A stretch of DNA of 64,000 nt from Chloroflexi bacterium TSY (GCA_019217005.1 JAHBNG010000020.1:62001-126000); one strand, 5' to 3'. Numbered from the stretch's first letter, positions 9,021-18,844 are shown. Numbers and translations are program-made. The notes: a model not told the origin generated them from the letters alone.

Positions 9021-10342
9021 TTGGACGCCGTTAAGTCTGTCTCTCGATGCCTCAGCCTTTCCTGAACCATATTCAAATGCATTTTGAGGTTGTAGACATC
9101 GGGCATAAAGGCTTCTGAGACGTTGAGCTCTTTATTGATTTGGTCCTCTAGGTTGTCCAGAAACTCAGTCTTCTCTATCACGTCGGCAAGGGCCATCGTC
9201 TTTACAGTCCGATCGATTTGGCGGACGTCTCTATACCAGCGGGTAACTCGACGACGCATAAAGAGATTATAGAGCAGCGGGCTACGGCCCAGAATGGGCA
9301 AAATGACTAGCACCGCAGGCAAAACAAAGAGCAGGTATCGATCTACCATTGCTGCGGCCCAGAATGGAAGATAGTCATCTAACGTACTCTCCCCATTGCG
9401 CAGCCGAGTTATGTAGGTTCGTACCTCCTGCTTAATAGGGAGATCGGGATAGTTGAGGTTGGGGAATTCATCACGGATTTCAAAGAAACCACCGTGTCGG
9501 TGAGTCTCTAAACTCGCCACCACTATCAGCCGCAGCAGATCGGGGTGAAAGTCATTGCGCATTACCAAATTAGCGACTGTGGTAATCATTTTCTTATTTG
9601 TGGCTGGAATGTCCGCTTGGAGATCAATTGCCCCAGCGGGGAGTGTAATGCTGCTTAGATAAGCAAAGTGGCTACGATACGCGTCTGCCCGGTCGAGACT
9701 CATCAACTCAATATCTGGCGAACGCATCAGCTTCTGGACCAATACGGAACGTGGCCCGACGACCATAAACATCAGATCGACGGAACCGTCTAGCAATCCA
9801 TCTGCGCCAGCGCTGGATGATAGCGGTAGCAGCGTTGCGTTCTCAGCGTGAACGCCGTTGCTAGCCAGCAGTTCCAGGGCCAGCGGCTGCGTTCCGCTGC
9901 CATGTGCACCAATTGCAATACGCAAATTCTGGAGCTGCGTCAAATCGCGAAGGGGGCCCTTCTCGTCCGCCAAACTTTTGCGATAGAAGATCCAGATTGG
10001 CTCACGAAAGATACTGGCTACCGTGCTCAAGCGGGTCGAGTCGGCATCATTCGCCAAACCACCCTGTACAAAGCCAATATGGGCTTCCCCTGCGGTGAGT
10101 ATCTGTAGTGTTTCTAGAGAGCCAGCGGTTGTTCTAATATTCAGGGTGAAGCCCTTTGCCGCCGCAATTTCTGCATATTTCTGGGCCGTCCGGTAATATT
10201 CACCCTGGTCAGAACCAGTCAAAATTGTAAATGTCCGTGGTGGCAATGCACTGATAATGGAAATGATAATTGCCCCAATAAGGGCTAAGGCAAGAAGTAA
10301 GGAGATTAGTCGAGTTCTCGTCCTTAGCAGTTCTTTAAGCAT
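9017..10342 (-). CDS. TAXI-family TRAP transporter solute-binding protein
   Basis: 441 residues. An N-terminal TM/signal anchor (about 12-32) is followed by FTILTGSDQGEYYRTAQKYA, the TAXI opening (TG..GTYY type), then IRTTAGSLETLQILTAGEAHIGFVQGG and IAIGAHGSGTQPLALELLAS. A second TM helix (about 337-356) and a cytoplasmic tail follow, which is the membrane-anchored TAXI layout. It would bind small organic acids for a TRAP permease, but no TRAP permease is in view. It is the first gene of the minus-strand operon that continues to position 1. Confidence 0.85.
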   Translation of the reverse strand: MLKELLRTRTRLISLLLALALIGAIIISIISALPPRTFTILTGSDQGEYYRTAQKYAEIAAAKGFTLNIRTTAGSLETLQILTAGEAHIGFVQGGLANDADSTRLSTVASIFREPIWIFYRKSLADEKGPLRDLTQLQNLRIAIGAHGSGTQPLALELLASNGVHAENATLLPLSSSAGADGLLDGSVDLMFMVVGPRSVLVQKLMRSPDIELMSLDRADAYRSHFAYLSSITLPAGAIDLQADIPATNKKMITTVANLVMRNDFHPDLLRLIVVASLETHRHGGFFEIRDEFPNLNYPDLPIKQEVRTYITRLRNGESTLDDYLPFWAAAMVDRYLLFVLPAVLVILPILGRSPLLYNLFMRRRVTRWYRDVRQIDRTVKTMALADVIEKTEFLDNLEDQINKELNVSEAFMPDVYNLKMHLNMVQERLRHRETDLTASK

Positions 10343-10372
10343 AATTTTTATTTTATACCGCTTCTACAATCC

Positions 10373-10896
10373 TCACTCATCCCTCCAGTACCAAATCGAA
10401 CGGTTATCCAACATTTGGCACGCCTTGACTAGCCATTCGTGCTCGGTCATATCGAAGGGGACTTGATGTTGTTGGATGCTCAATTTTCCGTCTGCGTATT
10501 CCAACATGGTCAAGGTCATAAGGCCATACCAGCCCAACCCACCACACGCGACGTTAAGAAGCAACTTGTCGTCCAGCTGCAGAATGTGATGTGCATGATA
10601 GTGGCCGTACGTGATAATTTGGGCATTCACGCCGCTATAGGTTTGGTGCAAGATGTCTGTCAGCTTGGCTCGGTATGTTTGCTTTGCCGAATCAAAAACG
10701 GCAGTGACAGTATATACGAAACTGTTGGCCAATTCAGCCCTGCCTTGAGCATATCCCAGACGTCGTCGGGTGAGACACGCACCTTAGTTTCAATCGTCGA
10801 ACGGTCGGGGTCGCTGGTGATGATAATATACTGGTCTTTACGTTCGATTGTGCCGACAGCGAAGTCCATTTTGACGAGTTTGGAGACGACTTTCAT
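10373..10896 (-). pseudogene. Deletion/frameshift fusion: unrecognised N-terminus joined to phosphoesterase-like C-terminus
   Basis: The first frame (start 10896, MKVVSKLVKMDFAVGTIERK) is unrecognised and stops at 10660. The second frame, taken over near 10735, reads ...LANSFVYTVTAVFDSAK...IITYGHYHAHHILQLDDKLLLN. Its YGHYHAHH then LLLNVACGG pattern resembles the C-terminal end of calcineurin-like phosphoesterases (GH.H followed by N.GS). The phosphoesterase N-terminal metal motifs are absent. I infer a deletion that fused two genes, or a frameshift in an unknown gene. Confidence 0.45.
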
Positions 10897-11014
10897 GGAA
10901 TAATTTGCTCCCGAACTGATTAAGGTTGAGGCGCACTAACAACTGATGTGAACCTGAATGCCGAAACTTGTTTATATTAGTTAAGTATCGAAGTTTCTGT
11001 AGAGGGGTTCCAGT

Positions 11015-11329
11015 TTACAATGGTAGGGATAAGATTCTATTTGTCCACTCTTCTGCTTCGCTGGCAACCCAAATCGTGAGCAAATCCTCCACGACGCTGC
11101 TAATAGACAACCTTCTGGAAACAATCAACACACCAGCACTTGTATTATTCATAATGAAGTTACCAAAATGTATAGGCATTGTTCGACGATCGTGAGTGAC
11201 AAGCAATCGCCCTTCGTTCGCAGCCAGCGTTAAGACAGCTATATCGTCTACGCCTGCTAAATTGGCCGCGTGGGCAGTCTGAAAATCAATGCTTGGTTCG
11301 CGACGCAGAAATGCCTTCACGATTATTTG
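11015..11329 (-). pseudogene. DUF5615 PIN-like toxin, main part cut off by an IS
   Basis: Carries the DUF5615 body: LRREPSIDFQTAHAANLAGV, then DDIAVLTLAANEGRLLVTHD (the PIN-like acidic THD site) and a conserved tail. The first 13-14 codons are missing. They are found at 12878-12918 on the other side of the IS. Removing the IS and one copy of the 5-bp target duplication gives an uninterrupted 116-residue protein starting MRIRFQADADLNQIIVKAFL. DUF5615 proteins are paired with DUF433 antitoxins, and the DUF433 gene is just upstream. The toxin is presumably inactive now. Confidence 0.85.
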
Positions 11330-12877
11330 ACTCGATAGTTGTGAAATGAAGGTTTTCCAATTTTGACAAAAGAGACAAAAGTCATCTCAATAGATTGCAT
11401 CAAGAAAAAAGTGCAGAAAAGGAGCCATCAAGATGCAATTGCCGATAGTAAATGTAGCGCCACTGGTCAAGGAGCATAGCGAAACCTTTCGTTCAGTATT
11501 TGCCAATCGTAAACAGTTTCGCCACTTTGAAAACTATCTGACGGGTCTGATGGTCTTGGACAACAAAAGCATGGCAAATATTGCCCGTTGCATTCTAGAT
11601 AGTGCAGATAAGACGAATGTATCACGGTATCTGAGTGAAGCTCCTTGGCGAGCCGAAAAAACTCAATGATGAGCGTATAGTCAGAGACAGCACAATACCA
11701 ACGTTCAGAGTCAGAATCGGTATTAGCGATTGACGATACACTATGTGAACATGTGGGAAGTCTGTTCGAGTATATCGACACCCACTACAATCATAGCAAT
11801 GGTCAGCATCCACTGGCTCATAACTTAGTCACAAGTCACTATGTCAGTGGCGCTATCCGTTTTCCGGTCGATGCAAGTATCTACCGACGGTACGAAGAGT
11901 TTACCGACTGGGAAGCATTTGTGGAAAAAACATTTCCCAGTGACCGAGATTCCCAAGAAAAAGAAAGAACGAACCGCTTTTCATAAACGAGTGGATAGCC
12001 ACCTATTAACTGACCCCGCCTTTCGAGAGCGAGACGAAGCGTTTAAGACCAAGATAACCATTGCCAGTGAACTGGTTGAAAAAGCTGTTGAACGAACCCT
12101 TATCTTTGGTTGGGCTCTCTTCGATGGTTGGTATCTCGCTCCAGATTTTCTAGCTGTACTCGATCGTCTGAATAAAGATTGGATCAGCATCTTGAAGTGC
12201 AATCGCAATCTGGAGACAAATAGTTTTCGTTTGCGGGATGAAGATGGTCAGCCGATAACTTTCGAGGGGCCACATATTAAAGTCAAAGAGTTGGTCCCCT
12301 ACATCCCCCCCAGAATGCCTACAAGCCTGTCACCATTGATGGTCGTACTTACTACACCTTTACCATGACTGTGCGTATCCCTTCTATCGGCAAGGTACGC
12401 ATCGTGATTAGTTTTGATAATCCTGAATTGCAAGACAATTATGCCGTTTTAGTGACCAATCGCACCGACTGTAATGCCAAACGCATTCTCTCGATTTACC
12501 TGCTTCGTTGGCCTATCGAGACGGTTTATCAGGATGGTAAACAACTGCTTGGTCTTGATGAATATTGCATGCGAACTGCCCACGCCTTTCAAAAAACATT
12601 GGTCTCTGGTCTTCGTGGCTTATTCTCTCTTGCACCTTGATTGTTTGGGACCATCATTGGCTAAAACTCAATTCTCGCCCAGCAAATCCCTTGGTGAGGC
12701 TACCCGGCAGCAAACTCAGTCACTGATTCAAGATCTCATCTTGACGGCTCATGATGCCTTGAATGACGGACAGGAGATTGCGGAGGTCTTCGCTACCCTT
12801 TTCGCCAAACGGCAGGTCTGCTCTGCTTAATTTGACTTTGTCAAATCTGGCACCTGCTCAAAATACAACTATCGAGT
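11330..12877 (+). mobile_element. IS4-type insertion sequence, degraded, 1548 bp
   Basis: The ends are ACTCGATAGTTGT at 11330-11342 and its exact inverse at 12865-12877; weaker similarity extends the terminal repeats to about 41 bp. The direct repeat ATTTG (11325-11329 and 12878-12882) is the target duplication. The element lies in codon 14 of the DUF5615 toxin gene. The transposase inside is broken by several frameshifts, so the element is probably immobile on its own. Confidence 0.88.
11433..12830 (+). pseudogene. Transposase of the DDE/IS4 type, multiply frameshifted
   Basis: The pieces read in order: FRHFENYLTGLMVLDNKSMA (start 11433), IDDTLCEHVGSLFEYIDTHY near 11730 (first Asp), FGWALFDGWYLAP near 12110 (second Asp) and YLLRWPIETVYQDGKQLLGL near 12500. 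The last fits the Y-(2)-R-(3)-E-(6)-K signature of IS4-group transposases exactly. At least four frame changes occur (near 11655, 11700, 11930, 12310 and 12600). The N-terminal FENYLTGL ... SRYLSEAPW arrangement resembles the IS701 branch, but I do not assign the family firmly. Confidence 0.82.
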
Positions 12878-12918
12878 ATTTGATTTAAGTCAGCGTCGGC
12901 TTGAAAACGGATTCTCAT
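12878..12918 (-). pseudogene. 5' fragment of the DUF5615 toxin gene
   Basis: ATG at 12918 overlaps the DUF433 stop codon (ATGA overlap, TGA at 12915-12917) and encodes MRIRFQADADLNQI before the IS. It is the missing N-terminus of the gene continued at 11329. The overlap with DUF433 is the usual antitoxin-toxin coupling. Confidence 0.85.
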
Positions 12919-13244
12919 GAGACTGGCGTCTGCAATTGTCGTCTAGCTTCCGCTAGTTTCCGTGCAAAGTCTGGATCGGCTTGCCGGGTAGATTGTTGAA
13001 AAGCAACATCTTCAACTGCTTCACTCTCTAAGTATGCGTCAATTTCCGCACGGTGTCGCAAGTAATAGGCAATTGCTCCATAGACCTGTTCCAGGGTAAG
13101 CGTTGGGAAGCATTCTGCCGCGATCGTCTCGGCAGACAATCCATCTCTGAATGCGAACACAACTGAATCGAGTGCAACCCGTGTCCCCAAAATCCACAGA
13201 CCTTGATCGCGCTCTTCTATATATTGAATAGATGAATTAATCAT
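12915..13244 (-). CDS. DUF433 antitoxin
   Basis: 109 residues. DUF433 features: ILGTRVALDSVVFAFRDGLS (residues about 18-37), then AETIAAECFPTLTLEQVYGAIAYYLRHRAEID, a small winged/three-helix DNA-binding fold. Members act as antitoxins of DUF5615 PIN-like proteins and probably bind their own promoter. It is intact while its partner is IS-split, as expected if loss of the toxin is tolerated but loss of the antitoxin first is not. Confidence 0.88.
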   Translation of the reverse strand: MINSSIQYIEERDQGLWILGTRVALDSVVFAFRDGLSAETIAAECFPTLTLEQVYGAIAYYLRHRAEIDAYLESEAVEDVAFQQSTRQADPDFARKLAEARRQLQTPVS

Positions 13245-13312
13245 GTATCACCTTGCTTAGAATCGTAGCATTCGTCTTCTTATCGCAGTATACCACAGCT
13301 CACGTTCCACAC

Positions 13313-14464
13313 TTACTCTTTGCGCAGACGCCCCGTCTCTTGTGCATGGCGCACCCGCCTCTCAAAAAGCTCCGGCATCTCTTCTACCGTATAGGGATGG
13401 GGCGGTGTAAACTGCCCGCGTTCATAAAGCGTGCGATAGACCCGCTTGGCTCCGGTCATCTTGTCAGACAGAGTCTTGGGCGGATTGCCAGGTGGAAACT
13501 GGTTGGGCGGATAGATCGGTTCTTCGTAGATCTTGCGAAAGGCTTCGGTACGCACGTCGATCCACATGTTGTGGTTGGCGATGGTCCGGTGATCGCGCAG
13601 TGCCTCAATGTCGATGGTGGCGGCAATGATCTGCTCTTCGGGGTAAGAAGCTTCCCGCAGCATCATGCCTGTATAGTCGATGATCATCGAATGGCCTGGG
13701 CAGAAGGCTTTGGGATAGAAGGCGTAGTTGACCTTGCCCCAGTTGGAGCAGAGTAGATAGCACATATTGTCGTGTGCCCGGGTGCGACGAGTAAAGCGCC
13801 AGAAATCCCACGGTTCGTTGACCCCCTCTACTTCTTGGATCGCACCCGGATGGCAGATGACTTCTACGCCGTTGTAGCCCAACGCACGAGAGACTTCCGG
13901 TGTGGCCCCATCGTGGCACGTCATCGTGCCAAGCTTACCAATTTCCGTATCGACCACTGGGAAAAAGGTATTAATGTCGTTGCCGAAGACTTCTGTGTAA
14001 GCGTCAAGCATATCGTGAGGACTGGTCCCAAGACCAATCGATGCGGGTATGTGCCATTTGTGATAGCGCAGAATTACTTCACCACTGGGACCAAGGATAA
14101 AGGCGGTGTTGAACCAGCGATCGGGAAACTCCTTAACCTGCTCCACCACACCGCCACCTGCAATGTAGATGCCATACTCTTTGGCTTTTTGGCCGAGCAC
14201 ATCCAGTTCAGGGCCGGGGATGGTGATGGACTTCTTCATGAACTCCTTCAGACTATCTTCGCCTTTACCCGGCGTTGTGACCCCCTGCAAGAAGTATTCG
14301 GGAAAGACGACGAGCCGTACGGGACGCTCGTAGAAGTAGCCCACGCCAAAGTCGATCAAGTTACAGGAGCGCTCCAGATTGGTCTGGATGTCGGCTTTAT
14401 CGCGCGCTACGTTGACTTCGGGTTGGATGACGAGGGCTGTATATTTCTCGATCTTCTTGCGCAT
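13313..14464 (-). CDS. Carbon-nitrogen hydrolase (aliphatic amidase/formamidase-like)
   Basis: 383 residues from the ATG at 14464, which has GTGGAG 6 nt upstream; longer starts enter non-coding sequence. The Glu-Lys-Cys triad of the nitrilase superfamily is visible as VVFPEYFLQG, LRYHKWHIP and GTMTCHDGATPEVSRALGY. The long spacing and FWRFTRRTRAHDNMCYLLCSN resemble amidase/formamidase branches more than N-carbamoylases. It would hydrolyse an amide in the cytoplasm. Downstream catabolic genes (M20, FAD oxidoreductase) are on the same strand but separated. Confidence 0.87.
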   Translation of the reverse strand: MRKKIEKYTALVIQPEVNVARDKADIQTNLERSCNLIDFGVGYFYERPVRLVVFPEYFLQGVTTPGKGEDSLKEFMKKSITIPGPELDVLGQKAKEYGIYIAGGGVVEQVKEFPDRWFNTAFILGPSGEVILRYHKWHIPASIGLGTSPHDMLDAYTEVFGNDINTFFPVVDTEIGKLGTMTCHDGATPEVSRALGYNGVEVICHPGAIQEVEGVNEPWDFWRFTRRTRAHDNMCYLLCSNWGKVNYAFYPKAFCPGHSMIIDYTGMMLREASYPEEQIIAATIDIEALRDHRTIANHNMWIDVRTEAFRKIYEEPIYPPNQFPPGNPPKTLSDKMTGAKRVYRTLYERGQFTPPHPYTVEEMPELFERRVRHAQETGRLRKE

Positions 14465-14606
14465 GGGTGGCTCCACATTTGAACTTCGCTCATCAGACGA
14501 AATTGTGCAAATGCCATCTTTTTCCTCTGATGCAAACTCCGCTTTGCACAATTTTCTGAGATGAGCCTTTGAACTTTTGTTTAATCGTCGGTGTCTAACT
14601 AGTATA

Positions 14607-14825
14607 CTCAGTAGATCCAAATTTCAGGTTTTGAGAGAGAATTCTGGCTAAACAGTTGACATAAATACAAATTTGCCGGTCGATATCTAGTTTTTGCGTT
14701 AGATTTGGGCGATTTTCAGATATGAAATAGGTTGTTTTCTGTAACCGAAATCTGAATAAATGACTCCAAAATCCCTGCAATCTCGACTGAAAATCGCCAA
14801 AAACGCCAAATTTGGATCTACTGAG
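14607..14825. repeat. MITE-1, copy 1 (219 bp)
   Basis: Bounded by CTCAGTAGATCCAAATTT and its exact inverse. No coding capacity. The same 219 bp recur at 35655-35873, apparently without a difference, and a deleted copy is at 21058-21195. An internal pair GGCGATTTTCAG/CTGAAAATCGCC adds a second stem. It lies between the divergent amidase and SnoaL-like genes, so it may have separated their promoters. Confidence 0.85.
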
Positions 14826-14932
14826 ACTGAGCGTTATCTAATACATAGGTCTCCAGAAAAGTTTTGTCCTACGTTTCCCAAAGCTCAGATGGGACAAAAT
14901 TTTCCTGGACAGGCATTAGGAAGGACGGACAA

Positions 14933-15328
14933 ATGGAAGATCCTGAGTTGTTACTTAAACGTTATTTCATGGCGATGAACACGGGTAATAGTGAAGATGC
15001 AGTGGCTCTGTTCGCTGAAGATGCAGTGCGGCTTGATACTGCTACCCCCGATCATCAGGTGATTGGAAAGGCTCAAATTGCCAAAGGAATTGCTGCCCGC
15101 ATCAACGATAACATCCACATCGAAGCCAGTGACTTTGAGGCCCAAGATAATCACGCGAGATGTCTGGCTAAAGTATGGACGGATTATGGACGGCGAATGG
15201 GCTTCGCACCAGTGATTGAGACGGCTCAAATTGTCGTAAAAGATCGTATGATTCAGCGCTTTACGGTTACTGTCACACCGGAGTCGCTTAATCGCATTCG
15301 CGATGCCGAAGCCGAGCACCTTCGTTAA
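14933..15328 (+). CDS. SnoaL/ketosteroid-isomerase-like (NTF2 fold) protein
   Basis: 131 residues, ATG at 14933 with AGGAAGG about 9 nt upstream. The NTF2-like opening MEDPELLLKRYFMAMNTGNS, then DAVALFAEDAVRLDTATPD and IGKAQIAKGIAARI, is typical of SnoaL-like small-molecule isomerases or binding proteins. No catalytic residues can be assigned. It is convergent with the M20 gene, with only 9 nt between the stops. Confidence 0.75.
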   Translation: MEDPELLLKRYFMAMNTGNSEDAVALFAEDAVRLDTATPDHQVIGKAQIAKGIAARINDNIHIEASDFEAQDNHARCLAKVWTDYGRRMGFAPVIETAQIVVKDRMIQRFTVTVTPESLNRIRDAEAEHLR

Positions 15329-15337
15329 AAATCACAT

Positions 15338-16289
15338 TTATCCTCTATCCATCTTATTGAAAAATCGTTGTTTACGCCACGGCTCATCAAAATCTACCAT
15401 CTCATTGAATTCTTGTTTGGCTTGCGTCATGAGCTCAGGTTGCATCATTAACTCGACTGCGGTCATGGCCATTGCTTTGGCAGAGCGGAGCAGTGCCTGA
15501 TCGCCCCACTCACTGGCTGATGCTTGGGCGAACTCGGCTGTATGTCCACCAACGCCCTGCTTGGCAATTGTTACATAGGGATGAATCGAAGGAACGATTT
15601 GGCTGACGTTCCCCATATCGCTGGATCCCATCGGTTCATCTGCGGCAGGTTCCTGCACGTGCTCTCCTAATTCCGCAATGTTGTCACCAAAGAGGCGCGC
15701 AAGTGTCGGATTTGCCAACCGCTGAGCATAATGCATCATATGATCGTACTTCATCGTGGCACTCGTTGCCAGCGCACCTGCCCGTGCGCAATCGATGACT
15801 TTTTGCAGAACCTCAAACGAGTAGTTAGAGTCCGCGGCACGGACGCTAAAGGTCGCTGATGTATACTCAGGCACCACATTTACGGCATCCCCACCGTGAG
15901 TGATGATCCCATGAATACGTACCCATCAATCTCGTCGCGGACCGCCTGCATGGCGAGCGCTGCACCAGTGACTGCGGTTCCGATGATATTGTGCCCACAA
16001 GCATGGCCCAATTCAGGAAGCGCATCATACTCGGCAATAAAGGCAACCGTTGGACCATCGCCACGCTGGCTTTGCGCCATAAAGGCCGTGTCCAATCCGG
16101 CAATTCCACGCTCAACACTGTAGCCATGAACGGCGGCTGCATCAGCCAGGAGTTCCATCGATTGATGCTCTTCAAATGCGATTTCGGGATTGGCATGGAT
16201 CGTATGGCTGATTTGCAGGAGTCGCGGCGAGATCTCGTCGATGTAATCGCAAACGCGCGCTTTGAGTTCATTCGTTGATCGATATTCAT
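15338..16289 (-). pseudogene. M20 amidohydrolase (AbgB/aminobenzoyl-glutamate hydrolase-like) with internal deletion
   Basis: The N-terminus NELKARVCDYIDEISPRLLQ ... HTIHANPEIAFEE and the metal site AFIAEYDALPELGHACGHN are recognisable M20D features. The start (ATG 16289, MNIDQR) needs one base removed near 16268. After GYV the sequence jumps to GIITHGGDAVNVVPEYTSAT, which belongs after the dimerisation domain in this family. About 100 residues, including the GTPAEEGGGGK stretch, are missing, and the frame changes at the join (about 15880). The C-terminus (SSDMGNVS, GGHTAEFA) is normal. The product would be non-functional. Confidence 0.82.
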
Positions 16290-16331
16290 CTTACTCATCT
16301 AGTCATCTCAGTCATCCTTTCATGGCCAGCG

Positions 16332-16356
16332 ATTTCTTGCCCAATGTCCAAGAAAT
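16332..16356. repeat. Short dispersed hairpin, copy 1
   Basis: ATTTCTTG-9 nt-CAAGAAAT. The surrounding 45 bp (TTGCCCAATG...GATTGACAAGACACT) resemble 19083-19128, and both copies follow a run of ATTCATCTT-like repeats. It lies between the M20 pseudogene and the FAD oxidoreductase and could act as a weak terminator. Confidence 0.45.
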
Positions 16357-16370
16357 TGATTGACAAGACA

Positions 16371-17954
16371 CTAAAAGTCGAATTCATCCTCTTCCTCTAA
16401 CATCCCCCACTCCTTCAGCATCTCCTTGGCTGTCACTGTTCCCATTGCGGTGATGGCCGCGCCAGGATGGGTAGATGGCCCAGTCATCCAGAGTTTGTTG
16501 ATCGGTGATCGATATTGGGAATAACCAGGGAAGGGATGGAAGAAGCCATTTTGGGCCATGATGCGCTCGCCACCGGTGGTGGTGCCGTCGACGAGTGACC
16601 AATTGTCGCGTGCCAAGGTCTCAGCATGATCCACATATTCACCGAGAATGTTGGAATCGCTCATGTTGGTGGTGTATTCGTGGAATTTGGGGAAGATGAC
16701 GGTGTGTACATATTGTGTGGCCAGTGAGTCTGTCCACTTCTCTCGTCCGGGCAGTTTGTTGGAGACAAAGGTATCCACGATCAGTGTATGCTTGCCGTCG
16801 GGCGCACGTGTAGGATCTTTCTTGGTCCAGCAGGCAGACCAGAGGAAAGGGTTTTCGGGCGGTATGTCGAGCGAGATGTCTGCATATTGCTTCTCGATGT
16901 CGTCTAGTGTGCCGAAAATGCGCGGGAAGGGCGTTTTGCTCATCTCGTCGCCATTCTTAAATTCGGGTGCTTCGTTCAACGCATAGTGGACGCGCACGAT
17001 GCTCACCTTGCCAAAGCGGAAGTTCTGCACCATGCGCAAGAAGTCTTCATCTAGAATCCCCGGCTCCACCAGTTTCAGGAACGACTGCTTAGGGTCTAGG
17101 CTTGTGACAACGGCTCGATTGGCCGTGAATTTACGTCCATCGGTCAGTTCTAATCCGGTGCATTCATTATTTTCGACAGTGAATTTGGCGACCGTTGCCT
17201 CAGTCAGGACAGTGCCACCGAGTGCTTCTATATAGCGAGCCAGGGCATTGGGTAATTCAATGCTGCCACCTTGGGGAATCGACTCGCCAAAGTAGTGGAT
17301 GGCCGGTATCATTACGTAGAAGGACTGCCCGCCTCCCTCTTGGTGGGGCCACAATTGGGGTGCCATGGCCCAGCCCAGGATCATGGCCTGTACGTGAGGA
17401 TTCTCGAAATTCTCAGTCGTAAATGCTTTGGGGCTAAGGCGATAGTTGCGCAACATCTCCAACCCCTCTTTGCTATTGACCATGACCGATTCGAGCATGC
17501 CCGGTGGCGTGGGCGGGTTGAACATGTTGGAGATGATGCCGTTCTTGATCTCTAGGAAACCATCATAAATCTCACGAAAGCGTTGTGCATCTCGTTCAGA
17601 GTATTGGGCAATGCTGGCACAAGTCTTGTTGATATCTTTGTAGACGATCATGCCTGACCCCTCATGGTTGGGATGTCCGGTAATGTGATCTTCAGCCCAG
17701 ATGTACTTCAGCCCATATTCTTCCAACTCAGGTTGTAACTCCTTAAAATCCTGATTCAAGTGGATCCAGACATGCGAAGAACCATACATGTCGTGTTTGA
17801 AGCCAGGAAGCGTCACCTCACGCGTGATCACACAGCCGCCCAACCAGGGATTGCGTTCTGTCACAAGTACAGAGAGACCCGCCCGAGCAAGAATTGCGCC
17901 GCAGGCCAGCCCGTTGTGACCGCCACCAGCAATGATTACGTCATATTCTGTCAT
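16371..17954 (-). CDS. FAD-dependent oxidoreductase of the phytoene desaturase-like family
   Basis: 527 residues. N-terminal dinucleotide fold YDVIIAGGGHNGLACGAILA, then VLVTERNPWLGG, and a C-terminal FAD-contact segment GPSTHPGAAITAMGTVTAKE. This is the NAD(P)/FAD oxidoreductase group related to CrtI but not close to carotenoid enzymes: no other carotenoid genes are near. Similar proteins occur in catabolic clusters. The context (amidase, M20, XRE-cupin regulator) suggests oxidation of a small nitrogenous or aromatic compound; this is inference. Confidence 0.85.
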   Translation of the reverse strand: MTEYDVIIAGGGHNGLACGAILARAGLSVLVTERNPWLGGCVITREVTLPGFKHDMYGSSHVWIHLNQDFKELQPELEEYGLKYIWAEDHITGHPNHEGSGMIVYKDINKTCASIAQYSERDAQRFREIYDGFLEIKNGIISNMFNPPTPPGMLESVMVNSKEGLEMLRNYRLSPKAFTTENFENPHVQAMILGWAMAPQLWPHQEGGGQSFYVMIPAIHYFGESIPQGGSIELPNALARYIEALGGTVLTEATVAKFTVENNECTGLELTDGRKFTANRAVVTSLDPKQSFLKLVEPGILDEDFLRMVQNFRFGKVSIVRVHYALNEAPEFKNGDEMSKTPFPRIFGTLDDIEKQYADISLDIPPENPFLWSACWTKKDPTRAPDGKHTLIVDTFVSNKLPGREKWTDSLATQYVHTVIFPKFHEYTTNMSDSNILGEYVDHAETLARDNWSLVDGTTTGGERIMAQNGFFHPFPGYSQYRSPINKLWMTGPSTHPGAAITAMGTVTAKEMLKEWGMLEEEDEFDF

Positions 17955-17990
17955 GCGAGATCTCCGGAAATTAGAATTGGTGTTTAGTCA

Positions 17991-18221
17991 TTGGTGGCTG
18001 GTTATTGGTGTTTAGTGAGCATCCAGGAATCATTTAGTATCAGCTACCGGCTACTAGGAATCTTCATATAGAAAAACCCGTACAAATGAGTCAAGTTTTG
18101 TAGACAGTGGATAGTTGATAGTGGCTTGTGTGACCGTTATCAACTATCCGCCTCGGACGACCACTTGTCGGTTTGAGGCGCAGCTTCACTAGTAACTAGC
18201 GACCAATCACCAGCCACCGAA
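17991..18221. repeat. MITE-like element with nested inverted repeats (about 231 bp)
   Basis: The ends TTGGTGGCTGGTTATTGGT and (inverted) TTCGGTGGCTGGTGATTGGT match at 17 of about 20 positions. Inside lies GGATAGTTGATA...TATCAACTATCC. It fills the space between the XRE-cupin regulator and the FAD oxidoreductase and would fold into a long hairpin in a transcript. Confidence 0.6.
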
Positions 18222-18223
18222 TT

Positions 18224-18844
18224 TCAAAATGATGGCGGCGTTTTCGAGACGACCATGACAACATCGGTTTCTCCAATGTTGCGACTGCGGTGGGGGATTG
18301 TGCTTTTGTGGTAGATGCTGTCGCCTGGACCAAGCACGTACCGTTCGTCGCCAATCCACGTTTCGAGTTGGCCTTTTAAGACAATCCCGCACTCTTCCCC
18401 CTCATGGACAAAGGGCGTATCTCCCGTGTCTGTCCCTGGCGGCATGACGATCCACATCAGTTGTAGATCACGCTGCAAATCGGGAGAGAGCAGTTCACTG
18501 CGGATGCCCGAGCCGGGATAGATGAGCGTCTTGCGGCTGTCTGCTCGTACGACTTGTGCATTCTTGCTATGAACATCAGCTACTGATCGCGCTTCCTTAT
18601 TGATTGACTGTGAGGCATTGTTGTTCGATTCAAAAAAGGAGGCAACAGGCACATCCAGCGCGCGTGCAATCGCGTAGAGCGTCGTCACAGACGGGTTGGC
18701 CTGATTCCGCTCAATCTGACTCAGAAATGAGGGGGACAGTTCGCACTGTTCGGCCAATTCAACGAGTGTGAGCGCTTTTTCTTTACGATAGCGCCGGATC
18801 GATGCGCCTGGGCCAAGAGCCGTTGGTGTCTGTTCCGAATCCAT
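18224..18844 (-). CDS. XRE-family regulator with C-terminal cupin domain
   Basis: 206 residues from the ATG at 18844 (MDSEQTPTALG). The helix-turn-helix is at about residues 12-65 (IRRYRKEKALTLVELAEQCE, LSPSFLSQIERNQANPS). A cupin_2 sensor domain follows, with the metal-binding pattern HEGEECGIVLKG ... GPGDSIYHKSTIPHRSRN. This architecture (PuuR/SutR-like) controls amine, amino-acid or sulfur catabolism in response to a small ligand. It lies upstream of the oxidoreductase on the same strand and may regulate it. Confidence 0.87.
   Translation of the reverse strand: MDSEQTPTALGPGASIRRYRKEKALTLVELAEQCELSPSFLSQIERNQANPSVTTLYAIARALDVPVASFFESNNNASQSINKEARSVADVHSKNAQVVRADSRKTLIYPGSGIRSELLSPDLQRDLQLMWIVMPPGTDTGDTPFVHEGEECGIVLKGQLETWIGDERYVLGPGDSIYHKSTIPHRSRNIGETDVVMVVSKTPPSF

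Noticed and set aside
13772..14482. 236-residue plus-strand open frame
   Set aside because: Antisense shadow of the carbon-nitrogen hydrolase, whose Glu-Lys-Cys residues are all present on the other strand.
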